IMG/VR virus record: IMGVR_UViG_3300032242_002732
Span: 1 to 41,059 of that record
Source: a virus
Strand: one strand, 5' to 3'
Length of the DNA stretch: 41,059 nucleotides
Shown here: in pieces, positions 30,420 through 38,845 of the stretch
Position numbering within the stretch: position 1 is the first letter of the stretch
Layout of the letters: every line of letters starts with the position of its first letter
Position numbers and translations under genes: made by a program
Notes under the pieces: generated by a model
The model's input: only the letters and a program-made list of their open reading frames with translations
What the model was told of the DNA's origin: nothing
The model's database searches: none

Positions 30420-30903
30420 AGAGCCGTCAACTGTAAAAATTACTAAAATAGCAAAAGCAGATAAACCTAAAAAGCCATTAAGTGAATCTGCTAAAGCTAA
30501 AAAAGTATACTATGTAAGCCCTGCTGAATTTACAGAAGAACTTCGAAAATATTACGCAACTAATGTAATGAGTGATAATCTCGCCATTATGATACGCAAT
30601 ATTGCTTATGGGTTAGCACATGCTTCAAATTTTATTAATTACACATTTAAAGAAGAAGCTATTGGAGATTCCCTTATCAATATGTTCAATGCTTTAAAAG
30701 ATAAAAAGTATAACTTTGATAAAGGTTTTAATCCTTTTTCATATTTTAATTCTATAGCTTTTAATTGTTGGCGTTCTCGTATTAAAAAAGAAAAACGTAT
30801 GAGAGAGACTTTAGCTGCTTATCAAGAAGAAGTATATAGTGTTATAGGCCCTAATGTTGGTGTAGAAGATCCAGTAAACCCAATTAGTAAACATGTTGAT
30901 TAA
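30367..30903 (+). CDS. 55: Late transcription sigma factor, gp55-like
   Basis: A 178-residue protein (T4 gp55 is 185). ATG 30367 is chosen (MTLKKSKLPKK); a start at 30331 lies deeper in uvsW. A basic, low-complexity N-terminus leads to a sigma-2-like helical core: MIRNIAYGLAHASNF, FKEEAIGDSLINMFNAL, FDKGFNPFSYFNSIAFNCWR and SRIKKEKRMRE. In T4, gp55 recognises the late box TATAAATA together with gp33 and the sliding clamp. Its presence supports reading the octamers in this window as late promoters. Confidence 0.88.
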   Translation: MTLKKSKLPKKQLLKQHEEPSTVKITKIAKADKPKKPLSESAKAKKVYYVSPAEFTEELRKYYATNVMSDNLAIMIRNIAYGLAHASNFINYTFKEEAIGDSLINMFNALKDKKYNFDKGFNPFSYFNSIAFNCWRSRIKKEKRMRETLAAYQEEVYSVIGPNVGVEDPVNPISKHVD

Positions 30904-31945
30904 AGGAACAGAAGTCGGTATATTTTCAGACCCACACTATGGGGTGCACCGTAATAGCGCTACATGGCATAAAATTGCTCTAGACCACGCTAAATGGGCT
31001 GCGCAGCAATTTAAATCTAAAGGTATACAAGATATAATAATTCCAGGAGATATATTTCATGATCGTAATGACATTGCTGTTAACACTCTTCATGTGGCTA
31101 CTGACATATTTGATATACTTCGCGATTTTAATATTATTATTACCGTGGGTAATCATGACGCTTATTATCGAGATAACTCTTCAGTTAATTCCGTTTCAAT
31201 TCTTCGTGGGTGGTCTAATATTACTGTTGTTGACACTCTTGTTGTTGAAACCCACCAAGGTAAAAAAATAGCTTTTTGCCCATGGGGTCAAGACATTAAT
31301 GAAGTACCTAAATGTGATTTAATTATAGGTCATTTTGAAATTAATAGTTTTAAAATGAATTCTTATAAAGTGTGTACCAATGGTTTAAAATCTTCTGATT
31401 TAACTGATAGAGCGTCTTTAACTATTACAGGCCATTTCCATCATAGAGAAGAACGCAAATATAAAGAAGGTACAATACTGTATGTAGGTAGTCCTTATCA
31501 AGAAGATTGGGGAGATTTCGGGACCACAAAAGGTCTTTATATACTAGATTTATCTGATTTAAGTTATAGTTTTATTGAAAACGATATATCTCCGCGTTAC
31601 ATGCGTTTGCAGTATACTCAATTGACAGACGGTACGTATACTTCAGATACACTTAAAACAGCTATTGCAGGTAATATTGTTAAATTTGTAGTTGACAAAA
31701 CAGTAGATCCGGTTGCGCTGGAAACAATAGTACGTAAATTAGTAGCTGTTAAACCTGTGGAATTTACTATAGAACATGATGTTACAGAACAAAGTAAAAT
31801 TAATATTGAAGAAGCTGCTAACAAGGAATTTAATATTAGTGTAGAAAAGTCTATAGAAGAATTTATAGAACTAATGGATATTAAAAACAAAGAAGCAGCT
31901 AAAACTTATGTAGTAGATCTTTATAGTAGAGCTATTAAAATGTAA
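30893..31945 (+). CDS. 47: Recombination endonuclease subunit gp47 (Mre11/SbcD-like)
   Basis: A 350-residue protein (T4 gp47 is 339). Metallophosphoesterase motifs appear in order: IFSDPHYGVH (D13, H15), IPGDIFHDRND, TVGNHDAYY, IGHFEI and TGHFHHREE. With gp46 it forms the T4 version of the Mre11-Rad50 complex that resects DNA ends for recombination-dependent replication. It overlaps gp55 by 11 bases. Its partner gene is 5 kb downstream, beyond six glycosyltransferase genes, whereas in T4 the two lie close together. Confidence 0.95.
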   Translation: MLIKGTEVGIFSDPHYGVHRNSATWHKIALDHAKWAAQQFKSKGIQDIIIPGDIFHDRNDIAVNTLHVATDIFDILRDFNIIITVGNHDAYYRDNSSVNSVSILRGWSNITVVDTLVVETHQGKKIAFCPWGQDINEVPKCDLIIGHFEINSFKMNSYKVCTNGLKSSDLTDRASLTITGHFHHREERKYKEGTILYVGSPYQEDWGDFGTTKGLYILDLSDLSYSFIENDISPRYMRLQYTQLTDGTYTSDTLKTAIAGNIVKFVVDKTVDPVALETIVRKLVAVKPVEFTIEHDVTEQSKINIEEAANKEFNISVEKSIEEFIELMDIKNKEAAKTYVVDLYSRAIKM

Positions 31946-31946
31946 T

Positions 31947-32924
31947 ATGAAAATAGGCATACATTCAAATCAATTCGATGGTCGTGGCACAGGTAAAACA
32001 CCGTACGATTATGCGGTAGCACTTAGAGACATACTAGGTCATGAAGTAGTATTTCTTACCACACATGATGATCCTAACGAGGGTTTACCTAAACTTCAAG
32101 AAGAGTTTCAGTCATTCCAATACCACGGTAATGCTAACAGAGCCCCTGCACAAGAAGTTAAGAGTCAGTTAGAAAAAATAGTAGCTGAACAAAAAATAGA
32201 TTTTGTTCAAATGATGAAGTCTGGTGCTAATGATTTTGTTAATCCAGAAAACTGTAAGACAGGCACTCATTATATATTTGATGGATCTCAGCCTCATGGT
32301 ACATCATTTGCAGCTGTTTCTGACTTTTTAGCGCGCAAGTTTAAACAAACAGCATACGTGCCGCATATAATGTATAGTATACCACCCACTAAAGATATTA
32401 GAGCTGCATTAGGTATACCAAAAGATGCTTTAGTTATTGGTAGACATGGGGGTAAAGAATCATTTGATATACCTTGGGTACAGAAAGCTGTTTCAGATAT
32501 ATTAAATACTCGTAAAGATGTTTATTTTATATTTCTATCTACTAATCAATTTATTTCACATGAAAGAGCTATATTTTTCCCTTGGGTAAAAGATGAAAGG
32601 GGTAAGTTTAATTTTATACATGCATGTGATATTATGCTACACGCAAGACAAATAGGAGAAACATTTGGCTTAGCAGTAGGGGAGTTTTCAGCAAGTAATA
32701 AACCAGTCATGACATGGAGCGGAATGGGTTATTCAGGATATGATACTGCACATGTAGAACATATGCTTGGCAATCCTTATTTGTATCATGAGTATAATGA
32801 CTTAATGACTACATTAAAACAATTGGATGTTAATTATATACGAGGTAAAAATTGGGACTGGTTTACAGAGAAATTTAGCCCAAAGTCTGTAATTACTCAG
32901 TATAAAGACATATTTTTAAAATGA
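31947..32924 (+). CDS. Glycosyltransferase, GT-B fold (GT4-like)
   Basis: A 325-residue protein. The N-terminal half opens with MKIGIHSNQFDGRGTGK, an acceptor-side strand, and the C-terminal half has the donor side: VIGRHGGKESFDIPW, then HARQIGETFGLAVGEFSASN near 226-245, the E-x7-E-like motif of GT4 retaining enzymes. It is first in the cassette between gp47 and gp46, one base after the gp47 stop, and overlaps the next gene by ATGA. Confidence 0.75.
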   Translation: MKIGIHSNQFDGRGTGKTPYDYAVALRDILGHEVVFLTTHDDPNEGLPKLQEEFQSFQYHGNANRAPAQEVKSQLEKIVAEQKIDFVQMMKSGANDFVNPENCKTGTHYIFDGSQPHGTSFAAVSDFLARKFKQTAYVPHIMYSIPPTKDIRAALGIPKDALVIGRHGGKESFDIPWVQKAVSDILNTRKDVYFIFLSTNQFISHERAIFFPWVKDERGKFNFIHACDIMLHARQIGETFGLAVGEFSASNKPVMTWSGMGYSGYDTAHVEHMLGNPYLYHEYNDLMTTLKQLDVNYIRGKNWDWFTEKFSPKSVITQYKDIFLK

Positions 32925-33739
32925 AAATTGGTGTTGGTATAATTACTTGCAATAGAAATGAATATCTTAAAGGGTTGCTAGCAACTTTACCCGAAGATAT
33001 AATAAATGAACTTGTAATTGTTAATGACGGTAAAGCTGAAAACCGTATAGATGTACCTGGTATCTGGTTGCAAAACAAAGTCAATCTAGGGGTAGGTAAA
33101 TCTAAAAATAAAGCAATGAAACATCTTTACGATAAAGGTTGTGAACATATTTTTATTATTGAAGATGATATGCTTATTAAAGACAAAAATGTATTTATAA
33201 AATACATTGAAGCATATAAAGATTCAGGTATACAGCATTTTAATTACGGACCAGGATCTCCATTTAACCGTAAACAAAATATTGCTTTTGATTTACACAA
33301 TAGACATTTATTAGATCAAAAAAGCCCTCCCAACCCTAAACTTATAGTGGAATACCCTCACTGTAAAATTGCTTTATATGAGCATACAGTAGCAATGTTT
33401 TCGTTTTTTACCCGAGAGGTATTAGAGAAAGTCGGTTATATTGACGAACAGTTTTATAATGCTTGGGAGCACGTGGATCATACTTATCGTATTGCTTTAG
33501 CAGGTTACCACCCTCCATTCTGGTGGTTTGCTGATATAGCAGATAGTGAAAAATATCTTGAAGAAGCTCCAGGTGCTATTGATAATTCTTCTATAGCCGA
33601 TAAAAAAGAACAGTGGCACAAGAACGTTTATGGTGGTAGAGAACTTTATTTAAAAAAACACGGCCATTATCCTAATGAACCTAAGATATACTCTCAAGAA
33701 CAAGTAATTAAAATTTTAAAACAAATTAAATCTAGATGA
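32921..33739 (+). CDS. Glycosyltransferase, GT2-like (GT-A fold)
   Basis: A 272-residue protein. GVGIITCNRNEYLKGLL at 4-20 is a typical GT2 start, IVNDGK near 33-38 follows, the metal site is IIEDDM near 79-84, and FYNAWEHVDHTYRIALAGY lies in the acceptor region. Second gene of the cassette, coupled on both sides by 4-base ATGA overlaps. Confidence 0.85.
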   Translation: MKIGVGIITCNRNEYLKGLLATLPEDIINELVIVNDGKAENRIDVPGIWLQNKVNLGVGKSKNKAMKHLYDKGCEHIFIIEDDMLIKDKNVFIKYIEAYKDSGIQHFNYGPGSPFNRKQNIAFDLHNRHLLDQKSPPNPKLIVEYPHCKIALYEHTVAMFSFFTREVLEKVGYIDEQFYNAWEHVDHTYRIALAGYHPPFWWFADIADSEKYLEEAPGAIDNSSIADKKEQWHKNVYGGRELYLKKHGHYPNEPKIYSQEQVIKILKQIKSR

Positions 33740-34518
33740 ACGAAATAATAACATACGGGCAAAATTATACTCTTAACAAAGGTATAAAAGCTTTTATTAA
33801 GTCTGCTGTTAAAACCGGCAACAAAACAACTGTTATTGGGTATAATTTACAGAATGACACTATTAAGTTTTTTAAAGAAAACAATGTAAACTACGTAGAT
33901 GCATTACCTATTGCTGCAAAATATAATGTAGATTTAAACTTATCACCCTACACTCTTAAAGTTATTTTCTTTTATTTATATTGTAATAAAATCTCTACCG
34001 CTAGTAGTGTATTTTTATGTGATTTTACAGATGTTTATTTTCAAGACGATGTTTTTAAGTTTTTACCTAAAACTCAAGGCAAACCTACTGTTTTTATTGA
34101 ACCAGAACAAATAGCAAATTGCAAAACAAACACTACATGGATGAATTTATGTTATAATAATGACATATATAATCTTACTCGTGGGTATGAAATTATTAAC
34201 GGAGGTGCTATATTAGGACATAGAGAGCGCTGTGCTGAACTATTAAAAGAAATGTGTTCAGATATTTCAATTATAATTGGTCGAGTTGGTAATTATCCTA
34301 ATATAGATCAAGCGGTTTTAAACAAAGCCGTACGCTTTGATTATCTTAGATACAATATTTTTAGCTGGGATGTAGTAGCTAATATGGCTTATGCTAATGT
34401 AAAATTACCAGTAGTAATACGTAATAGCAAAATTGTAGTAGGGGATGTTATCCCAGCTGTGGTACATCAATATGATGTTAACAAAGATATAGAAAAATTT
34501 ATAAATGAACAAAGTTGA
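33736..34518 (+). CDS. Putative glycosyltransferase, GT-A fold with DxxD motif
   Basis: A 260-residue protein. VFLCDFTDVYFQDDVF at about 92-107 holds a DxxD-type metal site like that of several eukaryote-like GT-A families, EIINGGAILGHRE follows near 152-164, then NIDQAVLNKAV and VVHQYDVNKD near the end, all in the order expected for such enzymes. The exact GT family is not clear. It overlaps the next gene by 14 bases. Confidence 0.65.
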   Translation: MNEIITYGQNYTLNKGIKAFIKSAVKTGNKTTVIGYNLQNDTIKFFKENNVNYVDALPIAAKYNVDLNLSPYTLKVIFFYLYCNKISTASSVFLCDFTDVYFQDDVFKFLPKTQGKPTVFIEPEQIANCKTNTTWMNLCYNNDIYNLTRGYEIINGGAILGHRERCAELLKEMCSDISIIIGRVGNYPNIDQAVLNKAVRFDYLRYNIFSWDVVANMAYANVKLPVVIRNSKIVVGDVIPAVVHQYDVNKDIEKFINEQS

Positions 34519-35254
34519 TATAATTATTTTATCTCTTGCAGAAGACGACAAGAGCTTTCAAACTACCAAGAGTTGTGTTGATTCTTATATAGCTACCGCT
34601 GATGAGTTAATTAACAAAATATACATTATTGAATCATGCAAACAATTTAATAAAGATTATAATAATTCTAAAGTAGAGGTAATAATACCCACTCAAGAGT
34701 TTAACTATAATCAATTTTTTAACATTGGTTTAAGTCGTTGTAAAGCTGAATATATAATGGGGCCTAATAATGATTTAACAATACAGAAAGATTGTATACA
34801 GAATATTGTTAAAGAATTTGAAACTAATAGTTTTGTTAGTTCTATTAGTCCTATTGATAGGGAATGGCATCGTCATACTAAACAGTATTTTGTTAATGAT
34901 AATAAGTTATACTACGGGTGGGAAATAGCATTACATATGTTTGGAGCGTGTTTTTGTGCTCGCAGAAGTGTATTTGAAAAAATTGGTTATCTAGATGAGA
35001 GGTTTTACTTTTTTTATCAAGACAATGACTATATATTAAGTTTACAGCGTAATAATCTTGTACACGGGGTATTAACTAGCGCGCGAGTAAGCCACAAGAG
35101 TGGAGATACAGCTAAAGCTAATCGTGGACCACGGAGATGTCAATATATACCAGAAAATATGAACGCTCAGGGTAATATACTTGGTAAAAAATGGCATGAA
35201 GAAGAACCATACAAATCTGGCGGATTTAAAAAATTTAAAGAATATACTCTATAA
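34505..35254 (+). CDS. Glycosyltransferase, GT2-like
   Basis: A 249-residue protein. VDIIILSLAEDDKSFQT begins the GT-A fold, FNYNQFFNIGLSRCKAEYIM fits the region before the metal site, where GPNNDL (86-91) replaces DxD with NND. A later MFGACFCARRSVFEKIGYLD and FYQDNDYILSLQ segment is very typical of GT2 enzymes. The altered metal motif may affect donor choice or activity. Confidence 0.8.
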   Translation: MNKVDIIILSLAEDDKSFQTTKSCVDSYIATADELINKIYIIESCKQFNKDYNNSKVEVIIPTQEFNYNQFFNIGLSRCKAEYIMGPNNDLTIQKDCIQNIVKEFETNSFVSSISPIDREWHRHTKQYFVNDNKLYYGWEIALHMFGACFCARRSVFEKIGYLDERFYFFYQDNDYILSLQRNNLVHGVLTSARVSHKSGDTAKANRGPRRCQYIPENMNAQGNILGKKWHEEEPYKSGGFKKFKEYTL

Positions 35255-36145
35255 ATGAATATTTCATTTTTATATGCCAGACTACCTAAAGACGTTTGGA
35301 ACACATCAATAGCATTACAAAGAGAGTTTGAGACAGCTGGTCATAAAACTAAATGCTATTCTTCAATGAATTTACAGGAAAAGTATACTGAAGACGGTAT
35401 AACTGATTTACTCTTTGAAGCTAAATCAGGTATATTTGTACCAGATGTAGTTATTAACTTTGATTATGGTATGTTTCGTAGTTCTCTCTTAACTAAAAAC
35501 CAATTTCCTTCTGCTAAATGGATATTAGAATCTGGAGATGACCCTCAAAGTTTTGGTTACAATCATCAAAAAGCTGTAACCGGTAATTTTGATATTATTT
35601 TATCTCCAGATATTAGATGTGTACAGCAATATACAAAAGAAGGTTATAACGCTATGTGGTTTCCACATTTTGCAGATACTGCTATGTACCCAGATAAAGT
35701 TTATAATATTGTTCCTGATTTAGATGCTGTATGTACTAGAGATGTATCAGATAAATTCTTTCAAAGTGTAAAAACACGTCTAGGTAAACGTTTTGATACT
35801 CGTAGTGGTTTGCATGCATTAGAACACTCTTCATATCTCAGAAGAGGTAAAATAGTACTACAAAACAGTCAATATAAAGAAGTTACACGACGTATATTTG
35901 AAGGTATGCTAGCCAATAGGATGGTTATTGCTGATAGACCCGATAAAGATACCCGTATTGATTTAATATTTGAAGAGGGTAAAGAAATTGTTTACTTTGA
36001 TTCATTAGATGATTGTATTGATAAGGTTAATTATTACACTAACAATGAACTAGAAAGACTTAAAATTGCGCAAGCTGGTTACAACAAAGTAATGAAATAC
36101 CATACAGCTACTACTAGAGTAAAATCATTATTAAAATTTTTATGA
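35255..36145 (+). CDS. Glycosyltransferase, GT-B fold (CgeB/Glyco_trans_1_2-like)
   Basis: A 296-residue protein. N-terminal half: ISFLYARLPKDVWNTS and WILESGDDPQSFGYN, then DIILSPDIRCVQQY. C-terminal half: QNSQYKEVTRRIFEGMLANR, IADRPDKDTRI and IVYFDSLDDCIDKVNYY, followed by the final helix AGYNKVMKYHT. This order is characteristic of the CgeB-like group. It starts directly after the previous stop with no gap. Confidence 0.8.
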   Translation: MNISFLYARLPKDVWNTSIALQREFETAGHKTKCYSSMNLQEKYTEDGITDLLFEAKSGIFVPDVVINFDYGMFRSSLLTKNQFPSAKWILESGDDPQSFGYNHQKAVTGNFDIILSPDIRCVQQYTKEGYNAMWFPHFADTAMYPDKVYNIVPDLDAVCTRDVSDKFFQSVKTRLGKRFDTRSGLHALEHSSYLRRGKIVLQNSQYKEVTRRIFEGMLANRMVIADRPDKDTRIDLIFEEGKEIVYFDSLDDCIDKVNYYTNNELERLKIAQAGYNKVMKYHTATTRVKSLLKFL

Positions 36146-37002
36146 AAGTACTTTATTTAACTAAGGGAGATCATGTAGACTATCAAAATGATGCTGTTCT
36201 GATTGGTTTAAAAGAGCTGTACGGAGCAGATATTTTAGACCTCAACAAGCAAGAACATAATTACGAAAATTACGATGCTGAAAGAGCTAGTAAGCTTTAT
36301 GGTATGGGTATGACTGTTACCCGTGTATTACCCGATTTAAATGTAGACCGCACTGATATTACTTCGAAGATAGTTAACAAGTATTTTGATTATGTGGTAT
36401 ATGGTTCTATATGGAGATGTAGTGATTATCTAGATGAAATACTACAACATTATCCTGTTAATAAAGTTGTTGCTATAGACGGAGAAGACGAAACCAATAT
36501 TCACCCTTCTTACAATAAAGGCATTGTTTATTTTAAACGAGAACTTATTTATGATAAACCCAGAATGTTTCCTATAAATTTTGCAATTCCTGTGTGTAAG
36601 ATTAATTTTAACATAAATAAAATCAAAAATCAATCGTTTATTACACCACTAGACAAAAGCACTTACATTTATAAAAATGAAAAAGACTACTATAATGACT
36701 ACAACCAGTCAAGATTTGGTGTAACGGTTAAGAAAGCTGGTTGGGACTGTTTAAGACATTATGAAATACTAGGTAACGGTTGCATACCTGTATTTTACAA
36801 TATAGATAAATGCCCTGACCTTACAATGAAGTACTTTCCTAAAAAAGAATGCCAAAATGTACTAGCAGACATATCTAATAAAGAAAAACCTGAAAACATT
36901 TACGACAAGCATATTGAATCGTTTAAACAGGCATTATACCAAAATTGTACCACAACTGCGGTAGCGAAAAGAATGTTAGAGACGTTGAATAGTTTAGTTT
37001 AG
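36142..37002 (+). CDS. Glycosyltransferase-like protein (exostosin-like C-terminal motif)
   Basis: A 286-residue protein. The key block is SRFGVTVKKAGWDCLRHYEI at about 190-209 followed by LGNGCIPVFYNIDKCPD, which recurs in bacterial and viral GT-B or exostosin-like proteins. The N-terminal half is an alpha/beta domain (VLYLTKGDHVDYQ, YVVYGSIWRC). Last gene of the six-gene cassette, with a 4-base ATGA overlap at its start. Catalytic residues cannot be assigned. Confidence 0.65.
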   Translation: MKVLYLTKGDHVDYQNDAVLIGLKELYGADILDLNKQEHNYENYDAERASKLYGMGMTVTRVLPDLNVDRTDITSKIVNKYFDYVVYGSIWRCSDYLDEILQHYPVNKVVAIDGEDETNIHPSYNKGIVYFKRELIYDKPRMFPINFAIPVCKINFNINKIKNQSFITPLDKSTYIYKNEKDYYNDYNQSRFGVTVKKAGWDCLRHYEILGNGCIPVFYNIDKCPDLTMKYFPKKECQNVLADISNKEKPENIYDKHIESFKQALYQNCTTTAVAKRMLETLNSLV

Positions 37003-37012
37003 AGTTTATAAT
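36985..37012 (+). promoter_or_regulatory. Putative sigma70-like early promoter for gene 46
   Basis: TTGAAT (36985-36990), 16-base spacer, TATAAT (37007-37012), ending 9 bases before the gp46 ATG. It would let gp46 be made independently of the glycosyltransferase cassette. Confidence 0.45.
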
Positions 37013-37021
37013 AGTAAACTA

Positions 37022-38845
37022 ATGCAGTACGTCTTTTTTAAGAATATAAAAATTACTAACTTCCTGTCTGTAGGTAAAAGACCGGTTGCTGTAGATTTTA
37101 AGCCTGGATTAAATATTATTACAGGCCGTAATTTAGATAAAGCTGATCGAGCTAACGGGGTAGGCAAATCTACAATAGCAGATGCTATACATTTTGCTCT
37201 ATACGGTTCAACTATAAGAGATCTCAAGAAAGAAAATATAGTTAACAACCTTTATCCAGAAGATGTGTGCGAGGTAGAAATTGAATTTACAGTTAGCGAT
37301 AATGATATAAAATCAGATTATAAAATAGTACGCACGTTAAACCCTACTAAATGTTTTTTATACATAAACGGAGAAGATAAAACTCGTTCTGGGGTACCAC
37401 AGACTACTGAATATATTATTGATATAATAGATACCTCTCCAGAAGTATTTCAAAATAGTATAGTAATGACCATAAACAATACAGTTCCGTTTATGGCACA
37501 AAAAAAGATTGAAAAGCGTAAATTTATTGAAGGTATTCTTGGTCTAGAAGTGTTTAGTAATATGTTAAGTATCGCTCGCTTTGATTTTAATGAAACAAAA
37601 CGCAACCTAGATATCGAGCATACTAAAGTAGATGAATCTGAGAGAGTACTACAAGATAGTATCAAACAAAAACAGACTTACGAAGAAACAAAAAGTAAAC
37701 GTAGAGAAGTGCTACTTACTCGACAGCGCAATAATGAACAAGAGATTGCATTAATTAATGAAAAAGTTGGTAAGTTAGAGTCTGTAGATGCCGCGACTCA
37801 AAAAAATATAGAAGATAATTTAGCTGCACTTAAAATCGCAGAAAGTACTTGTGATAAAAAAATAGCTGCAGTTAATAAGCTTATTACTGAAGCAGAAACT
37901 CACATTAAACTTAATAACGATCGGGTTAAAAAACTTAAAAAAGTAGATAGTAAATGTCCACATTGCGGTAAAGATTTAGCTGAAGCTACTAACGTTCAGT
38001 ACGAAAAAGATAAAGCTGAATGTCAGTCAGAAATACAGAAGTATACAGAAGCTATTTCTAAAGAAAAGCCTCGCTTAGTAGAAATACAAACACATTTAGA
38101 TAAAATAGAGAAAGGCATTACATCTACTCAGAAGAAGTTAAATGACCTTAATATTCGCCGTAAAGAGGTAGAGAATATTAACTCTCGTTTAAATCAGCTC
38201 AATGTTTGGCAGTCACAGCTTGTGGTTGATTTAGATGCATTAAATAACGATGATCATACATACAACGATAGTATTAAGAAGATAGAAGACCGTTTAACAG
38301 AGATTAAAATTAAAGTTAACGAGTTACAGACTAAGATTGACATTATTGAATCTGCAAAGTTTATTACTTCTGAAGAGGGTGTAAAGTCATTTATTGTAAA
38401 AAAAATACTAGAAGTACTAAATCTTAGACTTGCATTTTATCTTAAAAGACTTGAAAGTAATAGTACTGTTAAATTTAATGAATTCTTTGAAGAAACCATT
38501 ACTAATGAACGTGGTGTTGAATGTAGTTACTTTAACTTTTCTGGAGCAGAGCGTAAAGCTATTGATCTTGCGATGATATTTACATTTCAAGATATCCGTA
38601 GAGCTCAAGCTAACGTATGGTTAAACATATCTGTATTTGATGAGTTATTAGACTCATCATTAGATGAAAAAGGTATTGAATTAGTATTGGATATAATACG
38701 GGAGAGAGTAGAAAAATACCAAGAGGCAGTATATATAATATCACACCGTAAAGAAAGTATGAAATACTGTACTAGCGGTGAAATTATATTCCTCGAAAAG
38801 AAAAATGGTATAACTGTAAGATCAACAAATTTTAATAATGAATAA
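37022..38845 (+). CDS. 46: Recombination endonuclease subunit gp46 (Rad50/SbcC-like)
   Basis: A 607-residue SMC-like ATPase (T4 gp46 is 560). Walker A is NGVGKSTIAD at 45-54, with a Q-loop region near QNSIVMTINN. Two coiled-coil arms flank the zinc hook CPHCGKDL (C312 and C315). The C-terminal lobe has the signature-like FSGAERKAIDLAMIF and the Walker B SVFDELLDSSLDEKG; the final YIISHRKE supplies the H-loop. It works with gp47 in DNA end resection. Confidence 0.95.
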   Translation: MQYVFFKNIKITNFLSVGKRPVAVDFKPGLNIITGRNLDKADRANGVGKSTIADAIHFALYGSTIRDLKKENIVNNLYPEDVCEVEIEFTVSDNDIKSDYKIVRTLNPTKCFLYINGEDKTRSGVPQTTEYIIDIIDTSPEVFQNSIVMTINNTVPFMAQKKIEKRKFIEGILGLEVFSNMLSIARFDFNETKRNLDIEHTKVDESERVLQDSIKQKQTYEETKSKRREVLLTRQRNNEQEIALINEKVGKLESVDAATQKNIEDNLAALKIAESTCDKKIAAVNKLITEAETHIKLNNDRVKKLKKVDSKCPHCGKDLAEATNVQYEKDKAECQSEIQKYTEAISKEKPRLVEIQTHLDKIEKGITSTQKKLNDLNIRRKEVENINSRLNQLNVWQSQLVVDLDALNNDDHTYNDSIKKIEDRLTEIKIKVNELQTKIDIIESAKFITSEEGVKSFIVKKILEVLNLRLAFYLKRLESNSTVKFNEFFEETITNERGVECSYFNFSGAERKAIDLAMIFTFQDIRRAQANVWLNISVFDELLDSSLDEKGIELVLDIIRERVEKYQEAVYIISHRKESMKYCTSGEIIFLEKKNGITVRSTNFNNE

